DNA of 35,950 nt from positions 1 through 35,950 of the forward strand of contig JAQVXI010000017.1 of assembly GCA_028709215.1 (NCBI GenBank), given 5' to 3'. Source of the DNA: Bacteroidales bacterium. GTDB taxonomy: Bacteria > Bacteroidota > Bacteroidia > Bacteroidales > UBA1402. Position numbers and translations under genes: made by a program. Every line of letters starts with the position of its first letter. Position 1 is the stretch's first letter. Positions 15,652 to 24,174 of the stretch are shown here, piece after piece. The notes beneath the pieces are model-generated. The model searched no databases. It had not been told where the DNA came from and saw only the letters and a list, made by a program, of their open reading frames with translations.

Positions 15652-18600
15652 ATGAAAAAACACGTACGCAAAATGCGTGCACTCCTTACTGTATTGCTCC
15701 TTTTTGCAGTAACAACATTCGTGCACGCTGAACCGGTAGAAAACCTTCAGGAACGTTTACTTTATGCGACCACGTTTGAAGATTGGACCGCCATCGGAAG
15801 CAGCAGTAGTCCGACGATCGTAGAGAAAACCACCAATTTTTCGAATGAGACCGTCTCGTTTACCCTACAGGAAACACAAATCGCACCTGCCGGTGTTCAG
15901 CTAACCCGATTTAAATACGTCGACGGTAGCGGCAAAGGCCTCGGCCCGTTCACCATTGGCTATGCCATGGCTGCCAAATCCCCAACGGCCTACATCGAAA
16001 CGTCCGTGCTTCAAAACATCAGCAAGGTCACCTTTGTACACGGCGCCACAGGCAGCAACCGAGGGTGGAAATTACTCAAGAAAGGTGCAAGCGATACCGA
16101 TTGGGTCGTGCTATCTGAAGCCGTAGCCAATCCGGCGGATGGAGTTCTGGTTGAATGTGTCGTCAACGAAAGCAACGTGGCCTTGCGTTTGGAAAACATC
16201 ACTTCCGACCAAAATGCTTATTTATCCGAACTCAATATTTTTGGCATGGTTGCCCTCACTGCAGAGCAGGTAAGCCTTCAAACAAGCGTTCAACCAGAAA
16301 ATGCAGGCAGTATTACCGTCAGTCCGGTTGCTTCAACCTACGATAAGGGAAGCTCCGTTCATTTGTCTGCAACTAGGGCATTCGGTTATTCGTTTGTCGC
16401 CTGGATGCAGGGCGACAGTCTCATCTCAAACGAAGCGGAAATAGACATCATCGTACAAGAAAACACGACGCTCACCGCCGTATTCAATCCCATCAACACG
16501 TACACATTTGCCTGCAACATCGAAGGCAGTTTGTTCGGTCGATACAGCATCAGTCCGGAACCAACAAACGGTCGTTACGAAGCGGGTACAAACATCTTGA
16601 TTACCCCCCATTCGAACGAAGTGATGACCTTCCTCAAGTGGGAAGACGGAACCACTTCCAAACAACGGGTACTGACCATTACACAGGACACAACGCTCAC
16701 AGCAACCTGGAGTGAAATTGACTACCTTGTCGGATGGGACTTCTATTCCCCGGGCAACAGTGATTTGGCCGGTCAGTTCTATTCCGAGTCTACCAACACC
16801 GGCCTTTTCACTGCCGTCAAGCTAGACGATGCAACCCAAACTAGTTGGTTGGAAAAAAGCGGATTCGTGACCAGTGAAGGCAAAAACTGCGCCATTCTCT
16901 GGAAAAGTTTTGAACAACTGGGCCAATACGGTTTTCAAACCTCCTTTGGCACACAAGGAGCCAGTGACATCGATGTCTTATACGACATGATGAGCAGCGG
17001 TTACTCCACGCATCAAAACCAAATCCTTCAATACTCCATCGACAGTGGGATGCATTTTATCAATTACGACACCATTTATTTGACCGGTCCGAAGTCCTGG
17101 TCATCCGCACGTGTTCGTCTTCCAGCTGAATGTGAAGGACTTGAAAAGCTTTACCTGCGTTGGATTGCCGATGTATCCAGTGAAATCATCGGAAGTCAAG
17201 GCAACGATGGAACCTCCATCAGCAACATCTTTGTTTTATGCACCAAAGAACATGTCCCGGATACCATTCCTCCCACATTAATCAGTAGCACACCGGCGCA
17301 CCAGTCAACAGGCGCTTCTGCTTCCGGATCCGTGATTCTAACCTTTAACGAAAAAGTGTTTAAGGGTGAAGGCAGCATCACACTCAATCAACTCGAGGTT
17401 TTGGAAGGTCAGTTTGGGAGTTCCAATGCAATATTTGCCTATTCGGGCTTGAGTTATGGTCAATCCTATACCATCCAGATACCGGCAGGTTCCATCGTGG
17501 ACCAAAGCGGCAACGCCTTTGCCGGAATCGAGTTGACGTTTCGCGTTATGGAAAAAACGCAACCGGCAGCACAACTGTTTCATGCCATCGTTGCTGCCGA
17601 TGGAAGCGGTGATTACACCAGCGTTGCTGCAGCCATCGATGCAGCTCCGAACAATCTGAGCCAACCCCATCTGATCTTTATCAAAGAAGGTACGTACAAA
17701 GAACATCTTCAGATTGACAAAGCATTCATCCATTTAATTGGTCAATCGGCAGAAAAAGTAGTCATCACCGACGATCAACTCTGCGGATCCACCACCGATC
17801 CGACCGTACCGGCGCACCGCCAAAACCTCCATGTAAGCCAAGGAGCAACGGTCGTTGTCAACGGCAGTAATTTCTATGCCGAAAACATCTCGTTCGAAAA
17901 TGGCTGGGGCGTAAGCAAAAAGGCAGGTCCTCAAGCCTTAGCCCTATATACGACAGCAGACAAAGCCATTCTTCATAAATGCAAACTTCGCTCCTACCAA
18001 GATACCTACCTAACCTCTTACAGCCAGGCAAACAACCGCCACTACCTGAAAGACTGTTTGATTGAAGGAGCCGTTGACTTTATTTACGGAGGTGGAAACG
18101 TCCTATTTGATGCGTGTACCCTGTATATCAATCGAAACAGTGGCGGTTACATCACTGCACCCAGTCATGCCGCCGAAACCCAATGGGGGTACGTCTTCCT
18201 CAACAATACCATCGATGCTCCCGAACCAACACTGGTCTATTATGGACGTCCTTGGCAAAACAAACCGAAGGTATCCTTTGTGAACACCCAACTCACGAAA
18301 AACGTTGGCATTTATGCGGCTGGATGGCATCAAACCATGGGGGCAATCCCTGCAGTTTTTGCCGACTACAATACCATCGATTGGCAAGGCAACCCGGTGG
18401 ATCTGAGCAATCGAAACGACTATTATTACTACACAGACAAAAACTCAGGCAATTTGATCGAAGGCAACGCCAAAAGTCATTTGACCGATGAAGAAGTCAG
18501 TCAATTCACACGCAAAAACGTTTTGGGCGGAGACGACGATTGGATGCCCGGCGAGGTGGTAGAACCCTGCGCCAAACCGATGGCGCAAATCCACTCCACC

Positions 18601-19014
18601 CGCATTGAATGGTCCACAGTACCCTATGCCATCTGCTACGTGATTTGTAAAAACGGATCGGTTGTAGGATTTACCACCGACAACTACTTCGACATCTCTT
18701 CAACCGAAGCGGATTATACGATTCAAGCGGTCAGTGCCTATGGATCCTTGAGCGAGGCGGCCATTCCAAGCCCTGTCTCGTCGGTAAACCAACCGAAACA
18801 ATCCAAGGGTCTATGCATCGGATTATCGGAAGGCGTACGTTTTGAAGGTCTGAACCAATCGGCTACCGTTCACATTTATCGTACAGATGGGCTTTTGGTC
18901 GGTCAATATCAAGTTTCCAATCAGCAAAGCATTCAACTGCCACACGGATTGTATTTGATTCACACCAAAACATCCGAGGGCACAGTTCATCAAAAAGTGC
19001 AAGTAGGCAGGTGA
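15652..19014 (+). CDS. Large modular secreted pectinesterase with type IX secretion tail
   Basis: The 1120-residue protein should remove methyl esters from homogalacturonan outside the cell. In order: signal peptide (1-26); a beta-sandwich-like region (about 35-200); two divergent InlB-type repeats (about 210-282 and 285-353, each ending in TLTAVF or TLTATW); a second beta-sandwich-like region (about 358-535); a Big_5 Ig-like domain (TIPPTLISSTP, about 537-635); the pectinesterase beta-helix (about 643-950); an Fn3-like segment; and a C-terminal sorting tail (GLYLIHTKTSEG, about 1055-1120). Catalytic residues are present: Gln783 and Asp784 in SYQDTYL, Asp809 in DFIYGGG, Arg866 in YYGRPW. The catalytic domain alone is about 300 residues, so most of the protein is accessory. 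A strong terminator follows. Confidence 0.92.
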   Translation: MKKHVRKMRALLTVLLLFAVTTFVHAEPVENLQERLLYATTFEDWTAIGSSSSPTIVEKTTNFSNETVSFTLQETQIAPAGVQLTRFKYVDGSGKGLGPFTIGYAMAAKSPTAYIETSVLQNISKVTFVHGATGSNRGWKLLKKGASDTDWVVLSEAVANPADGVLVECVVNESNVALRLENITSDQNAYLSELNIFGMVALTAEQVSLQTSVQPENAGSITVSPVASTYDKGSSVHLSATRAFGYSFVAWMQGDSLISNEAEIDIIVQENTTLTAVFNPINTYTFACNIEGSLFGRYSISPEPTNGRYEAGTNILITPHSNEVMTFLKWEDGTTSKQRVLTITQDTTLTATWSEIDYLVGWDFYSPGNSDLAGQFYSESTNTGLFTAVKLDDATQTSWLEKSGFVTSEGKNCAILWKSFEQLGQYGFQTSFGTQGASDIDVLYDMMSSGYSTHQNQILQYSIDSGMHFINYDTIYLTGPKSWSSARVRLPAECEGLEKLYLRWIADVSSEIIGSQGNDGTSISNIFVLCTKEHVPDTIPPTLISSTPAHQSTGASASGSVILTFNEKVFKGEGSITLNQLEVLEGQFGSSNAIFAYSGLSYGQSYTIQIPAGSIVDQSGNAFAGIELTFRVMEKTQPAAQLFHAIVAADGSGDYTSVAAAIDAAPNNLSQPHLIFIKEGTYKEHLQIDKAFIHLIGQSAEKVVITDDQLCGSTTDPTVPAHRQNLHVSQGATVVVNGSNFYAENISFENGWGVSKKAGPQALALYTTADKAILHKCKLRSYQDTYLTSYSQANNRHYLKDCLIEGAVDFIYGGGNVLFDACTLYINRNSGGYITAPSHAAETQWGYVFLNNTIDAPEPTLVYYGRPWQNKPKVSFVNTQLTKNVGIYAAGWHQTMGAIPAVFADYNTIDWQGNPVDLSNRNDYYYYTDKNSGNLIEGNAKSHLTDEEVSQFTRKNVLGGDDDWMPGEVVEPCAKPMAQIHSTRIEWSTVPYAICYVICKNGSVVGFTTDNYFDISSTEADYTIQAVSAYGSLSEAAIPSPVSSVNQPKQSKGLCIGLSEGVRFEGLNQSATVHIYRTDGLLVGQYQVSNQQSIQLPHGLYLIHTKTSEGTVHQKVQVGR

Positions 19015-19035
19015 TTCCATTGTCTTGTCTATTCG

Positions 19036-19070
19036 AAAGCCGGACCGGTACCCACCGTCCGGCTTTTTTT
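19036..19070 (+). terminator. Intrinsic terminator of the pectinesterase gene
   Basis: AAAGCCGGAC then CGGT pair with ACCGTCCGGCTTT, a GC-rich stem of about 13 pairs with one bulged C, followed by seven T. It lies 21 bases after the pectinesterase stop codon. Confidence 0.92.
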
Positions 19071-19073
19071 AAC

Positions 19074-19081
19074 TACCTTTG
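19074..19081 (+). promoter_or_regulatory. Probable -7 element of the MFS gene
   Basis: TACCTTTG matches TAnnTTTG fully and begins three bases after the pectinesterase terminator's T-run, 26 bases before the MFS ATG. No exact TTTG is found at the -33 distance, where the terminator stem lies. Confidence 0.5.
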
Positions 19082-19107
19082 CAGCGGTTAACAACACATC
19101 GGTTTTC

Positions 19108-20307
19108 ATGAAAGATTGGTTTAAACTCCTCTTTCAGCATCCCAACACCATGGCATACGGGACGCTGCTCAATTATTTTTCCTCCTTTGGTCAAACCTTT
19201 TTTATATCCTTGTTTGTTCCCTGGTGGATCGAGCACGCAGGTGTCAGCAATGCAGAATTTGGACAAATCTACGGCATAATATCCATCCTGTCCGCATTGA
19301 TGTTGCCCATTCCGGGTCGTTGGATCGATCGCATCTCCTTGCGTAGTTATTCCATCGCCATTTATGTAGGATTGGCTGCATCAACCCTATGGCTCGCCGG
19401 TGCAGACAGTCCGATCAAACTATTCATCGGCTTATTTCTCGTCCGAATGTTTGGGCAAGGATTGATGACCCATACATCCAGTACAGCCATCGCGAAAATA
19501 TTTACAGAAAATCGGGGAAAAGCGCTTAGTCTAACCTCAATGGGACATCCATTGGCACAGCTCACACTCCCCCTCATACTGGCTGCGCTGCTCATCCATT
19601 TCAGTCATCCCGTCAGTCTTATGGTATTGGTCATTGCTTCTGCTGTGATTCTGACCCCCATTCTTCTACAGTTAAAGGCAGATCCACCCGTATCCGCAAA
19701 CGAAAAGAACAATGCGGAAACATCCAAGAATAACAAGCTCCTGAGACAGAAAACCTTTTGGCTGCTGGCCAGCAACATCTTCGTGATCCCGTTTTTGGCA
19801 ACCGCCATCATGCTCTATCAGTTTGCCATCGCAGAGGCCAAAGGTTGGGATTCGTCCTGGGTCACGTTCTCTTTTGCTTTCTTTGCTGCGTTCAATGGTC
19901 TATCCATCTTCGCATCGGGAGAACTCATTGATCGATTTGGATCCACCAAACTCTTTGCTGCCTATCTACTGCCGGCTATGATCGGATTCATTCTATTGGG
20001 AATCAGCAACAATCCACTATCCTTTCCCATCTTTTACGGTTTATTGGGGATCTCTGCGGGTACGGGAACAACCGTCAAAACCGCCATACAAGCCGATATT
20101 TACGGCACCCGCCAGCTGGGGAAAGTTCGGAGCCTATTGTCGACCGTTATGGTTTTGGGCACGGCGGCAGGCCCCCCGCTGTTCGGAGGGCTACTCGATT
20201 TGGGCATGCCGTTACACACCATTCTGATTGGTTCAGCCGCGATGCTTCTAATCGTTGCTTATACAGGAACACGTGCGGTAAAAACCGCAGAAAGCGAACT
20301 AATTTGA
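19108..20307 (+). CDS. MFS family transporter
   Basis: The 399-residue integral membrane protein has about 12 predicted membrane segments with a central cytoplasmic loop rich in Lys and Asn (KADPPVSANEKNNAETSKNN, about 192-211). The loop after segment 2 carries the MFS-like GRWIDRISLR, and the second half has GELIDRFGSTK at the equivalent place. The overall form suggests the OFA/MCT-like exchangers or a general secondary transporter; the substrate cannot be named. A -7 box and own terminator-separated unit suggest independent transcription. The gene overlaps the convergent DUF6132 gene by 9 bases. A role in sugar or uronate uptake is possible from the pectinesterase next door but is only a guess. 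Confidence 0.85.
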   Translation: MKDWFKLLFQHPNTMAYGTLLNYFSSFGQTFFISLFVPWWIEHAGVSNAEFGQIYGIISILSALMLPIPGRWIDRISLRSYSIAIYVGLAASTLWLAGADSPIKLFIGLFLVRMFGQGLMTHTSSTAIAKIFTENRGKALSLTSMGHPLAQLTLPLILAALLIHFSHPVSLMVLVIASAVILTPILLQLKADPPVSANEKNNAETSKNNKLLRQKTFWLLASNIFVIPFLATAIMLYQFAIAEAKGWDSSWVTFSFAFFAAFNGLSIFASGELIDRFGSTKLFAAYLLPAMIGFILLGISNNPLSFPIFYGLLGISAGTGTTVKTAIQADIYGTRQLGKVRSLLSTVMVLGTAAGPPLFGGLLDLGMPLHTILIGSAAMLLIVAYTGTRAVKTAESELI

Positions 20308-20520
20308 GGGCGTTGAATCTGGCTTCTTCTCAAACATTCCCAACAAGGAACCTCCGAGTAATGCACCCCATACCGTACTCATAAACGGAGAAGAAGTAAT
20401 GGGACACGTTCCACTGGTACAACCGACAAAGCGCCAATACAGATAACCTGCAATCGCTCCAAGCACGACACCAACCACGGTCCAAACATGCTTTTTAAGC
20501 CAAAATTTTATATTTTCCAT
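20299..20520 (-). CDS. DUF6132 family small membrane protein
   Basis: The 73-residue protein has two membrane segments (about 12-31 and 46-62) joined by a short loop with the conserved pattern GCTSGTCPI (Cys34, Cys39), followed by SSPFMSTVWGALLGG. This fits DUF6132, a small family common in Bacteroidota with unknown function. The two cysteines could form a disulfide or bind a metal. The ATG at 20520 was chosen over an in-frame TTG at 20526. A near-perfect promoter lies directly upstream. Its 3' end overlaps the convergent MFS gene by 9 bases. Confidence 0.82.
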   Translation of the reverse strand: MENIKFWLKKHVWTVVGVVLGAIAGYLYWRFVGCTSGTCPITSSPFMSTVWGALLGGSLLGMFEKKPDSTPSN

Positions 20521-20539
20521 CTGCAATTATTTATAATGA

Positions 20540-20571
20540 CAAATATATACATAAACCGCAAATTACACAAA
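20540..20571 (-). promoter_or_regulatory. Consensus promoter of the DUF6132 gene
   Basis: On the minus strand, TTTG (20571-20568) and TATATTTG (20547-20540) are 20 bases apart, a near-ideal Bacteroidota promoter, about 20 bases before the ATG. The -33 TTTG is the end of the T-run of the fumarase terminator, so the two signals share bases. Confidence 0.75.
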
Positions 20572-20613
20572 AAAATTTCGGGGGACCCTTCCTTCACGGA
20601 AATATCCCCCGAC
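20568..20613 (-). terminator. Intrinsic terminator of fumC
   Basis: On the minus strand GTCGGGGGA pairs with TCCCCCG (20612-20604 with 20584-20577 approximately), an inner TTCC/GGAA pair adds to the stem, and AAATTTTTTTG follows. It ends the fumarase transcript about 70 bases after its stop codon. A second small inverted repeat, TTTCGT/ACGAAA, lies at 20623-20639 between the stop codon and this hairpin. Confidence 0.82.
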
Positions 20614-20680
20614 TAATACCCATTTCGTAAAACACGAAAACCTTATCACCTATTTAGAACAAGAAGTCGGTTCAAAAAGT

Positions 20681-22105
20681 TCACGAACCAATCATTTTTT
20701 CCGGGCGAACCCATTGTTCATATTCTTCTTCGGTCACGTAACCGGATAAAAGTGCCGCCTCCTTGAGTGTCAAACCTTCCGTATGCGCCTTTTGTGCAAT
20801 TTCAGCAGACTTATAGTATCCAATGTGCGGATTCAATGCCGTAACCAACATCAACGATTGTTCCAGCAATGCTGAAATACGTTTGACGTTGGGTCGGATG
20901 CCCTCAACGCAGTGTTCGGCAAAGGAAACACAGGCTTCTCCCAACAATCGGGCCGATTGCAAAAAATTGGCAGCGATCATCGGCTTAAACACATTCAGCT
21001 CATAATGACCCTGCGTCGCACCAACCGTTATGGCAACATCGTTACCCATCACCTGCGCACAGACCATCGTCAAAGCCTCGGCTTGTGTGGGATTGACCTT
21101 ACCCGGCATGATGGAACTCCCCGGCTCATTTTCAGGAATCAGCAGTTCACCAATACCCGATCGTGGACCGGAAGCCATCATGCGTATATCGTTGGCTATT
21201 TTGTTCAGTGATACAGCCAATTGCTTCAATGCTGCATGGGTTTCAACCAGTGCGTCGTGTGAAGCAAGGGCTTCAAATTTATTTTGTGCCGTTTTAAATG
21301 GCAAGCCTGTAAATTCGGCAATATACGCTGCTACACGTACATCGTATCCCTTAGGGGTATTCAAACCCGTACCGACCGCACTTCCACCCAGTGCCAACTC
21401 CGACAAATGCGACAAACTCGAACGCAACGCAGCCAAACCATAATTCAGTTGTGCTACATAACCCGAAAACTCCTGACCCAAGGTCAAAGGGGTGGCATCC
21501 ATCAAATGGGTACGTCCGATTTTGATGACTTGGTCAAATTCGGTCGACTTGGATTGCAGCGCATCCCGCAAGCGTTCCACGCCAGGTAGGGTGGTCTCCA
21601 CAACACGCTTGTAGGCTGCAATATGCATCGCGGTAGGAAAAGTATCGTTGGACGACTGCGAACGGTTTACCTCGTCGTTCGCGCTAAGCACCGGATCAAC
21701 ACGCCCCAGAACCTCTTCTGGCCGAGCATCCAAGCCCGAAGCACGAACCGTTGCTCGGTTGGCGATCACTTCGTTTACGTTCATGTTGCTTTGGGTTCCA
21801 GACCCGGTTTGCCACACGACCAACGGAAACTGATCATACAGTTTCCCCTCCAAAATCTCATCACAAACTGCGGCTATCGCATCGCGTTTGGCCGTTTCCA
21901 ACACACCCAACGCTTCATTGGCATAGGCGGCTGCTTTTTTTAACACAGCAAAACCATCGATGATTTCAACGGGCATGGATGCGGGTGCACCAATTTTAAA
22001 ATTATTGCGTGATCGTTCGGTTTGGGCAGCCCAATACACATGATCAGGGACTTCTACCGTTCCCATCGTATCTTTTTCCAATCGGACTCGTTTGATCTGT
22101 TTCAT
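20681..22105 (-). CDS. fumC: Class II fumarate hydratase
   Basis: The 474-residue cytoplasmic homotetrameric enzyme interconverts fumarate and malate without an iron-sulfur cluster. The superfamily signature [11 protein letters not shown] is at about 329-339 and contains the catalytic serine loop. Other fumarase-specific stretches are [47 protein letters not shown] and [11 protein letters not shown]. The C-terminal domain ends [27 protein letters not shown], which is typical for FumC and separates it from aspartate ammonia-lyase. Length is as expected. It has its own terminator and is divergent from the ferritin gene; the 89-base gap holds the ferritin promoter. A T-rich leader precedes the ATG, and no clear -7 box was found on this strand. 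Confidence 0.95.
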   Translation of the reverse strand: MKQIKRVRLEKDTMGTVEVPDHVYWAAQTERSRNNFKIGAPASMPVEIIDGFAVLKKAAAYANEALGVLETAKRDAIAAVCDEILEGKLYDQFPLVVWQTGSGTQSNMNVNEVIANRATVRASGLDARPEEVLGRVDPVLSANDEVNRSQSSNDTFPTAMHIAAYKRVVETTLPGVERLRDALQSKSTEFDQVIKIGRTHLMDATPLTLGQEFSGYVAQLNYGLAALRSSLSHLSELALGGSAVGTGLNTPKGYDVRVAAYIAEFTGLPFKTAQNKFEALASHDALVETHAALKQLAVSLNKIANDIRMMASGPRSGIGELLIPENEPGSSIMPGKVNPTQAEALTMVCAQVMGNDVAITVGATQGHYELNVFKPMIAANFLQSARLLGEACVSFAEHCVEGIRPNVKRISALLEQSLMLVTALNPHIGYYKSAEIAQKAHTEGLTLKEAALLSGYVTEEEYEQWVRPEKMIGS

Positions 22106-22162
22106 AGAATAAACTTTTTTAAATGAACAAGCCTGGCTCTTTTTTGTTTGCTATAATAGTCC

Positions 22163-22170
22163 TAAATTTG
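22163..22170 (+). promoter_or_regulatory. -7 promoter element of the ferritin gene
   Basis: TAAATTTG is a full match to TAnnTTTG, 24 bases before the ferritin ATG. A T-rich stretch with TTTG (22143-22146 and 22147-22150) lies upstream, though 12-16 bases away rather than the ideal 19. No obvious Fur-box palindrome was recognised. Confidence 0.6.
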
Positions 22171-22194
22171 TCTAACCCATAAAATACATAGCAT

Positions 22195-22689
22195 ATGAAA
22201 CTGAACAAAACCGTAGAAACGATTCTTAACAAACAAATTAACGCTGAATTCTGGTCAGCAAACGTGTATTTGTCTATGTCAGCCTGGTTTGAGAAACAAG
22301 GTCTGAGTGGAATGGCCGGTTGGATGCGTGCACAATATCAAGAAGAAAACAGCCATGCACTCAAATTGTACGATTACGTCATCGAACGCGGCGGTGAAGT
22401 GAAACTGGCAGCCATCGACGCCGTACAAACCGAATGGAAAAGTGTGTTGGACGTTTTTGAAGACACGCTCAAGCACGAATGCAAGGTTACTGAAATGATC
22501 AACAACTGCTATGAGGTAGCCCTTTCTGAAAAAGATCATGCCACCGCCATCATGCTGCATTGGTTCATAGAAGAACAAGTTGAAGAAGAAAGCAACGTTC
22601 AAACCATCTTGGATAAGATTGCCTTGGTTGGTGAAAAAACCAAAAGCCTTTATCTCTTGGATAAAGAACTCGGTGCACGTCAAGCATAA
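22195..22689 (+). CDS. ftnA: Non-heme bacterial ferritin
   Basis: The 164-residue protein forms the 24-subunit iron-storage shell in the cytoplasm and oxidises ferrous iron. All ferroxidase-centre residues of bacterial ferritin are in place: Glu18, Tyr25, Glu51, His54, Glu95, Gln128 and Glu131, with Glu50 and Glu127 nearby. The four-helix arrangement is clear (NKQINAEFWSANVYLSMSAW, MRAQYQEENSHALKLYDYV, then LKHECKVTEMINNCYEVA and HWFIEEQVEEE). No heme-ligand methionine of bacterioferritin is apparent. It has its own promoter and terminator, so it is probably a single-gene unit. Confidence 0.95.
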   Translation: MKLNKTVETILNKQINAEFWSANVYLSMSAWFEKQGLSGMAGWMRAQYQEENSHALKLYDYVIERGGEVKLAAIDAVQTEWKSVLDVFEDTLKHECKVTEMINNCYEVALSEKDHATAIMLHWFIEEQVEEESNVQTILDKIALVGEKTKSLYLLDKELGARQA

Positions 22690-22705
22690 ACCAAAAAAAC
22701 AAATT

Positions 22706-22741
22706 AAAAGCCATCCAACCGACCATTTGGATGGCTTTTTT
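22706..22741 (+). terminator. Intrinsic terminator of the ferritin gene
   Basis: AAAAGCCATCCAA pairs with TTTGGATGGCTTTT through about 12-13 pairs around a 7-base loop, followed by a run of T. It begins 17 bases after the ferritin stop and ends only 11 bases before the next gene's ATG. Confidence 0.9.
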
Positions 22742-22752
22742 CCATACAGCCT

Positions 22753-23655
22753 ATGCAAACAAAAATAACGGAACTTTTTGGCATTCAACATCCCATCATT
22801 CAGGGAGGCATGGTTTGGTGCAGTGGTTGGCGACTCGCGTCGGCTGTAAGCGAAGCGGGTGGCTTGGGCTTACTGGGCGCAGGATCCATGCACCCGGACA
22901 CACTTCGTTACCACATCCAACAATGCAAACAAGCCACACGCAAACCTTTTGGTGTCAATGTACCCTTACTCTATCCGGAAATCGAGCGCATCATGCACAT
23001 CATTATGGAAGAAAACGTCCCCATTGTTTTTACTTCCGCCGGTTCCCCCAAAACCTGGACCTCCACCTTACAGTCCAAGGGCATTAAAGTCGCACACGTA
23101 GTCTCTAACCCACTTTTTGCTCAAAAATCCGAACAAGCCGGTGTAGATGCCCTCGTTGCGGAAGGTTTTGAAGCCGGTGGCCACAACGGTCGGGAAGAAC
23201 TGACCACTTTCTGTCTGATTCCCATGGTTCGCGCCGTGACTCAACTCCCACTGATTGCGGCAGGTGGAGTCCATTCGCGCGCCAGTTATCGTGCAGCACT
23301 GGTCCTGGGGGCAGATTGTGTACAAATCGGTACTCGATTTGCCTTGTCCGAAGAAAGCTCGGCACATCCCGAATTCAAGTCCTTTTGCCGAAATCTTCAA
23401 CCCGGTCAAACGCAACTCATGCTTAAACGCATCACCCCTACCCGACTGGCCGAAAACCCGTTTGCCAAACAGGTACAGGAAGCCGAACGGGCCGGTGCGG
23501 ACGAAATGCAACTGAGCGCCCTATTGGGTAAAGGAAGAGCAAAAAAAGGTATTTTTGAAGGCGACCTCATTGAAGGAGAATTGGAAATCGGTCAGGTGGC
23601 CGGTTCCAGCAAACGGGCAGAAACCGTTGCGGACATCTTTGCCGATTTAATATAA
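22753..23655 (+). CDS. Nitronate monooxygenase / FabK-type FMN flavoprotein
   Basis: The 300-residue cytoplasmic protein is a TIM-barrel flavoprotein of the NMO/enoyl-ACP reductase II family. FMN-binding elements are visible: the start HPIIQGGMVWCSGWRLASAVSEAGGLG, EGFEAGGHNG (about 137-146), PLIAAGGV (about 175) and GADCVQIGTRF (about 195-205). The family contains both nitronate oxidases and FabK reductases of fatty acid synthesis, and sequence alone does not settle which this is; the LSEESSAHPEFK continuation is common to both. It starts directly after the ferritin terminator and is followed after 6 bases by a Nudix gene, with which it should be co-transcribed. Confidence 0.85.
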   Translation: MQTKITELFGIQHPIIQGGMVWCSGWRLASAVSEAGGLGLLGAGSMHPDTLRYHIQQCKQATRKPFGVNVPLLYPEIERIMHIIMEENVPIVFTSAGSPKTWTSTLQSKGIKVAHVVSNPLFAQKSEQAGVDALVAEGFEAGGHNGREELTTFCLIPMVRAVTQLPLIAAGGVHSRASYRAALVLGADCVQIGTRFALSEESSAHPEFKSFCRNLQPGQTQLMLKRITPTRLAENPFAKQVQEAERAGADEMQLSALLGKGRAKKGIFEGDLIEGELEIGQVAGSSKRAETVADIFADLI

Positions 23656-23661
23656 CGCACG

Positions 23662-24174
23662 ATGGAGCAGGAAGAAATATTCCCATTGGTTTCCGAAACC
23701 GGTCAAACCATCGGTCAGGCAACACGCAGCCTATGCCATAACGGAAGTTTTTTGCTACACCCCGTTGTGCATTTGCATGTTATAAACATGCAAGGTGATG
23801 TTTTCCTGCAAAAGCGTGCAGAAAACAAAGACATCCAACCCGGCAAATGGGATACAGCAGTGGGTGGACACATGCATCTGGAAGAAAGCATCCTGGAAGC
23901 ACTAAAACGGGAGGCCTGCGAAGAATTGGGCTTGGATCTGACGCAACTACAGCCCCGCTTTCTGTTCCAATACGCCATGACAACCGATCGAGAACGAGAA
24001 TGGGTCAGTTCGTATATGATCTGTTACGAAGGTCCGTTTCAATTGCAAACCGAAGAAATATCCGAAGGTCGGTTCTGGTCTCAGGAAGAAATCCGCAACC
24101 ATATCGGTACGGACCAATTCACCCCCAATTTTGAAATCGAATGGCAGCGATTACAACAATACATTCCCCATTAA
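23662..24174 (+). CDS. Nudix hydrolase, IPP-isomerase-like subgroup
   Basis: The 170-residue cytoplasmic protein has a complete Nudix box, GGHMHLEESILEALKREACEELGL (about 73-96). The flanking segments (FPLVSETGQTIGQATRSLCHNGSFLLHPVVHLHV, VFLQKRAENKDIQPGKWDTAVGGH in part) resemble the Idi-like Nudix group that includes YfcD-type hydrolases. The cysteine and glutamate of true isopentenyl diphosphate isomerase are not recognised, so a hydrolase is more likely. It begins 6 bases after the flavoprotein gene. Its last 4 bases overlap the 3' end of the convergent WbuC-like gene. Confidence 0.84.
   Translation: MEQEEIFPLVSETGQTIGQATRSLCHNGSFLLHPVVHLHVINMQGDVFLQKRAENKDIQPGKWDTAVGGHMHLEESILEALKREACEELGLDLTQLQPRFLFQYAMTTDREREWVSSYMICYEGPFQLQTEEISEGRFWSQEEIRNHIGTDQFTPNFEIEWQRLQQYIPH

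Noticed and set aside
20681-22105. Aspartate ammonia-lyase instead of fumarase
   Set aside because: [22 protein letters not shown] and the C-terminal region follow the class II fumarase pattern.
22195-22689. Bacterioferritin or Dps
   Set aside because: The ferroxidase residues and five-helix length match bacterial ferritin, and no heme-ligand methionine was recognised.
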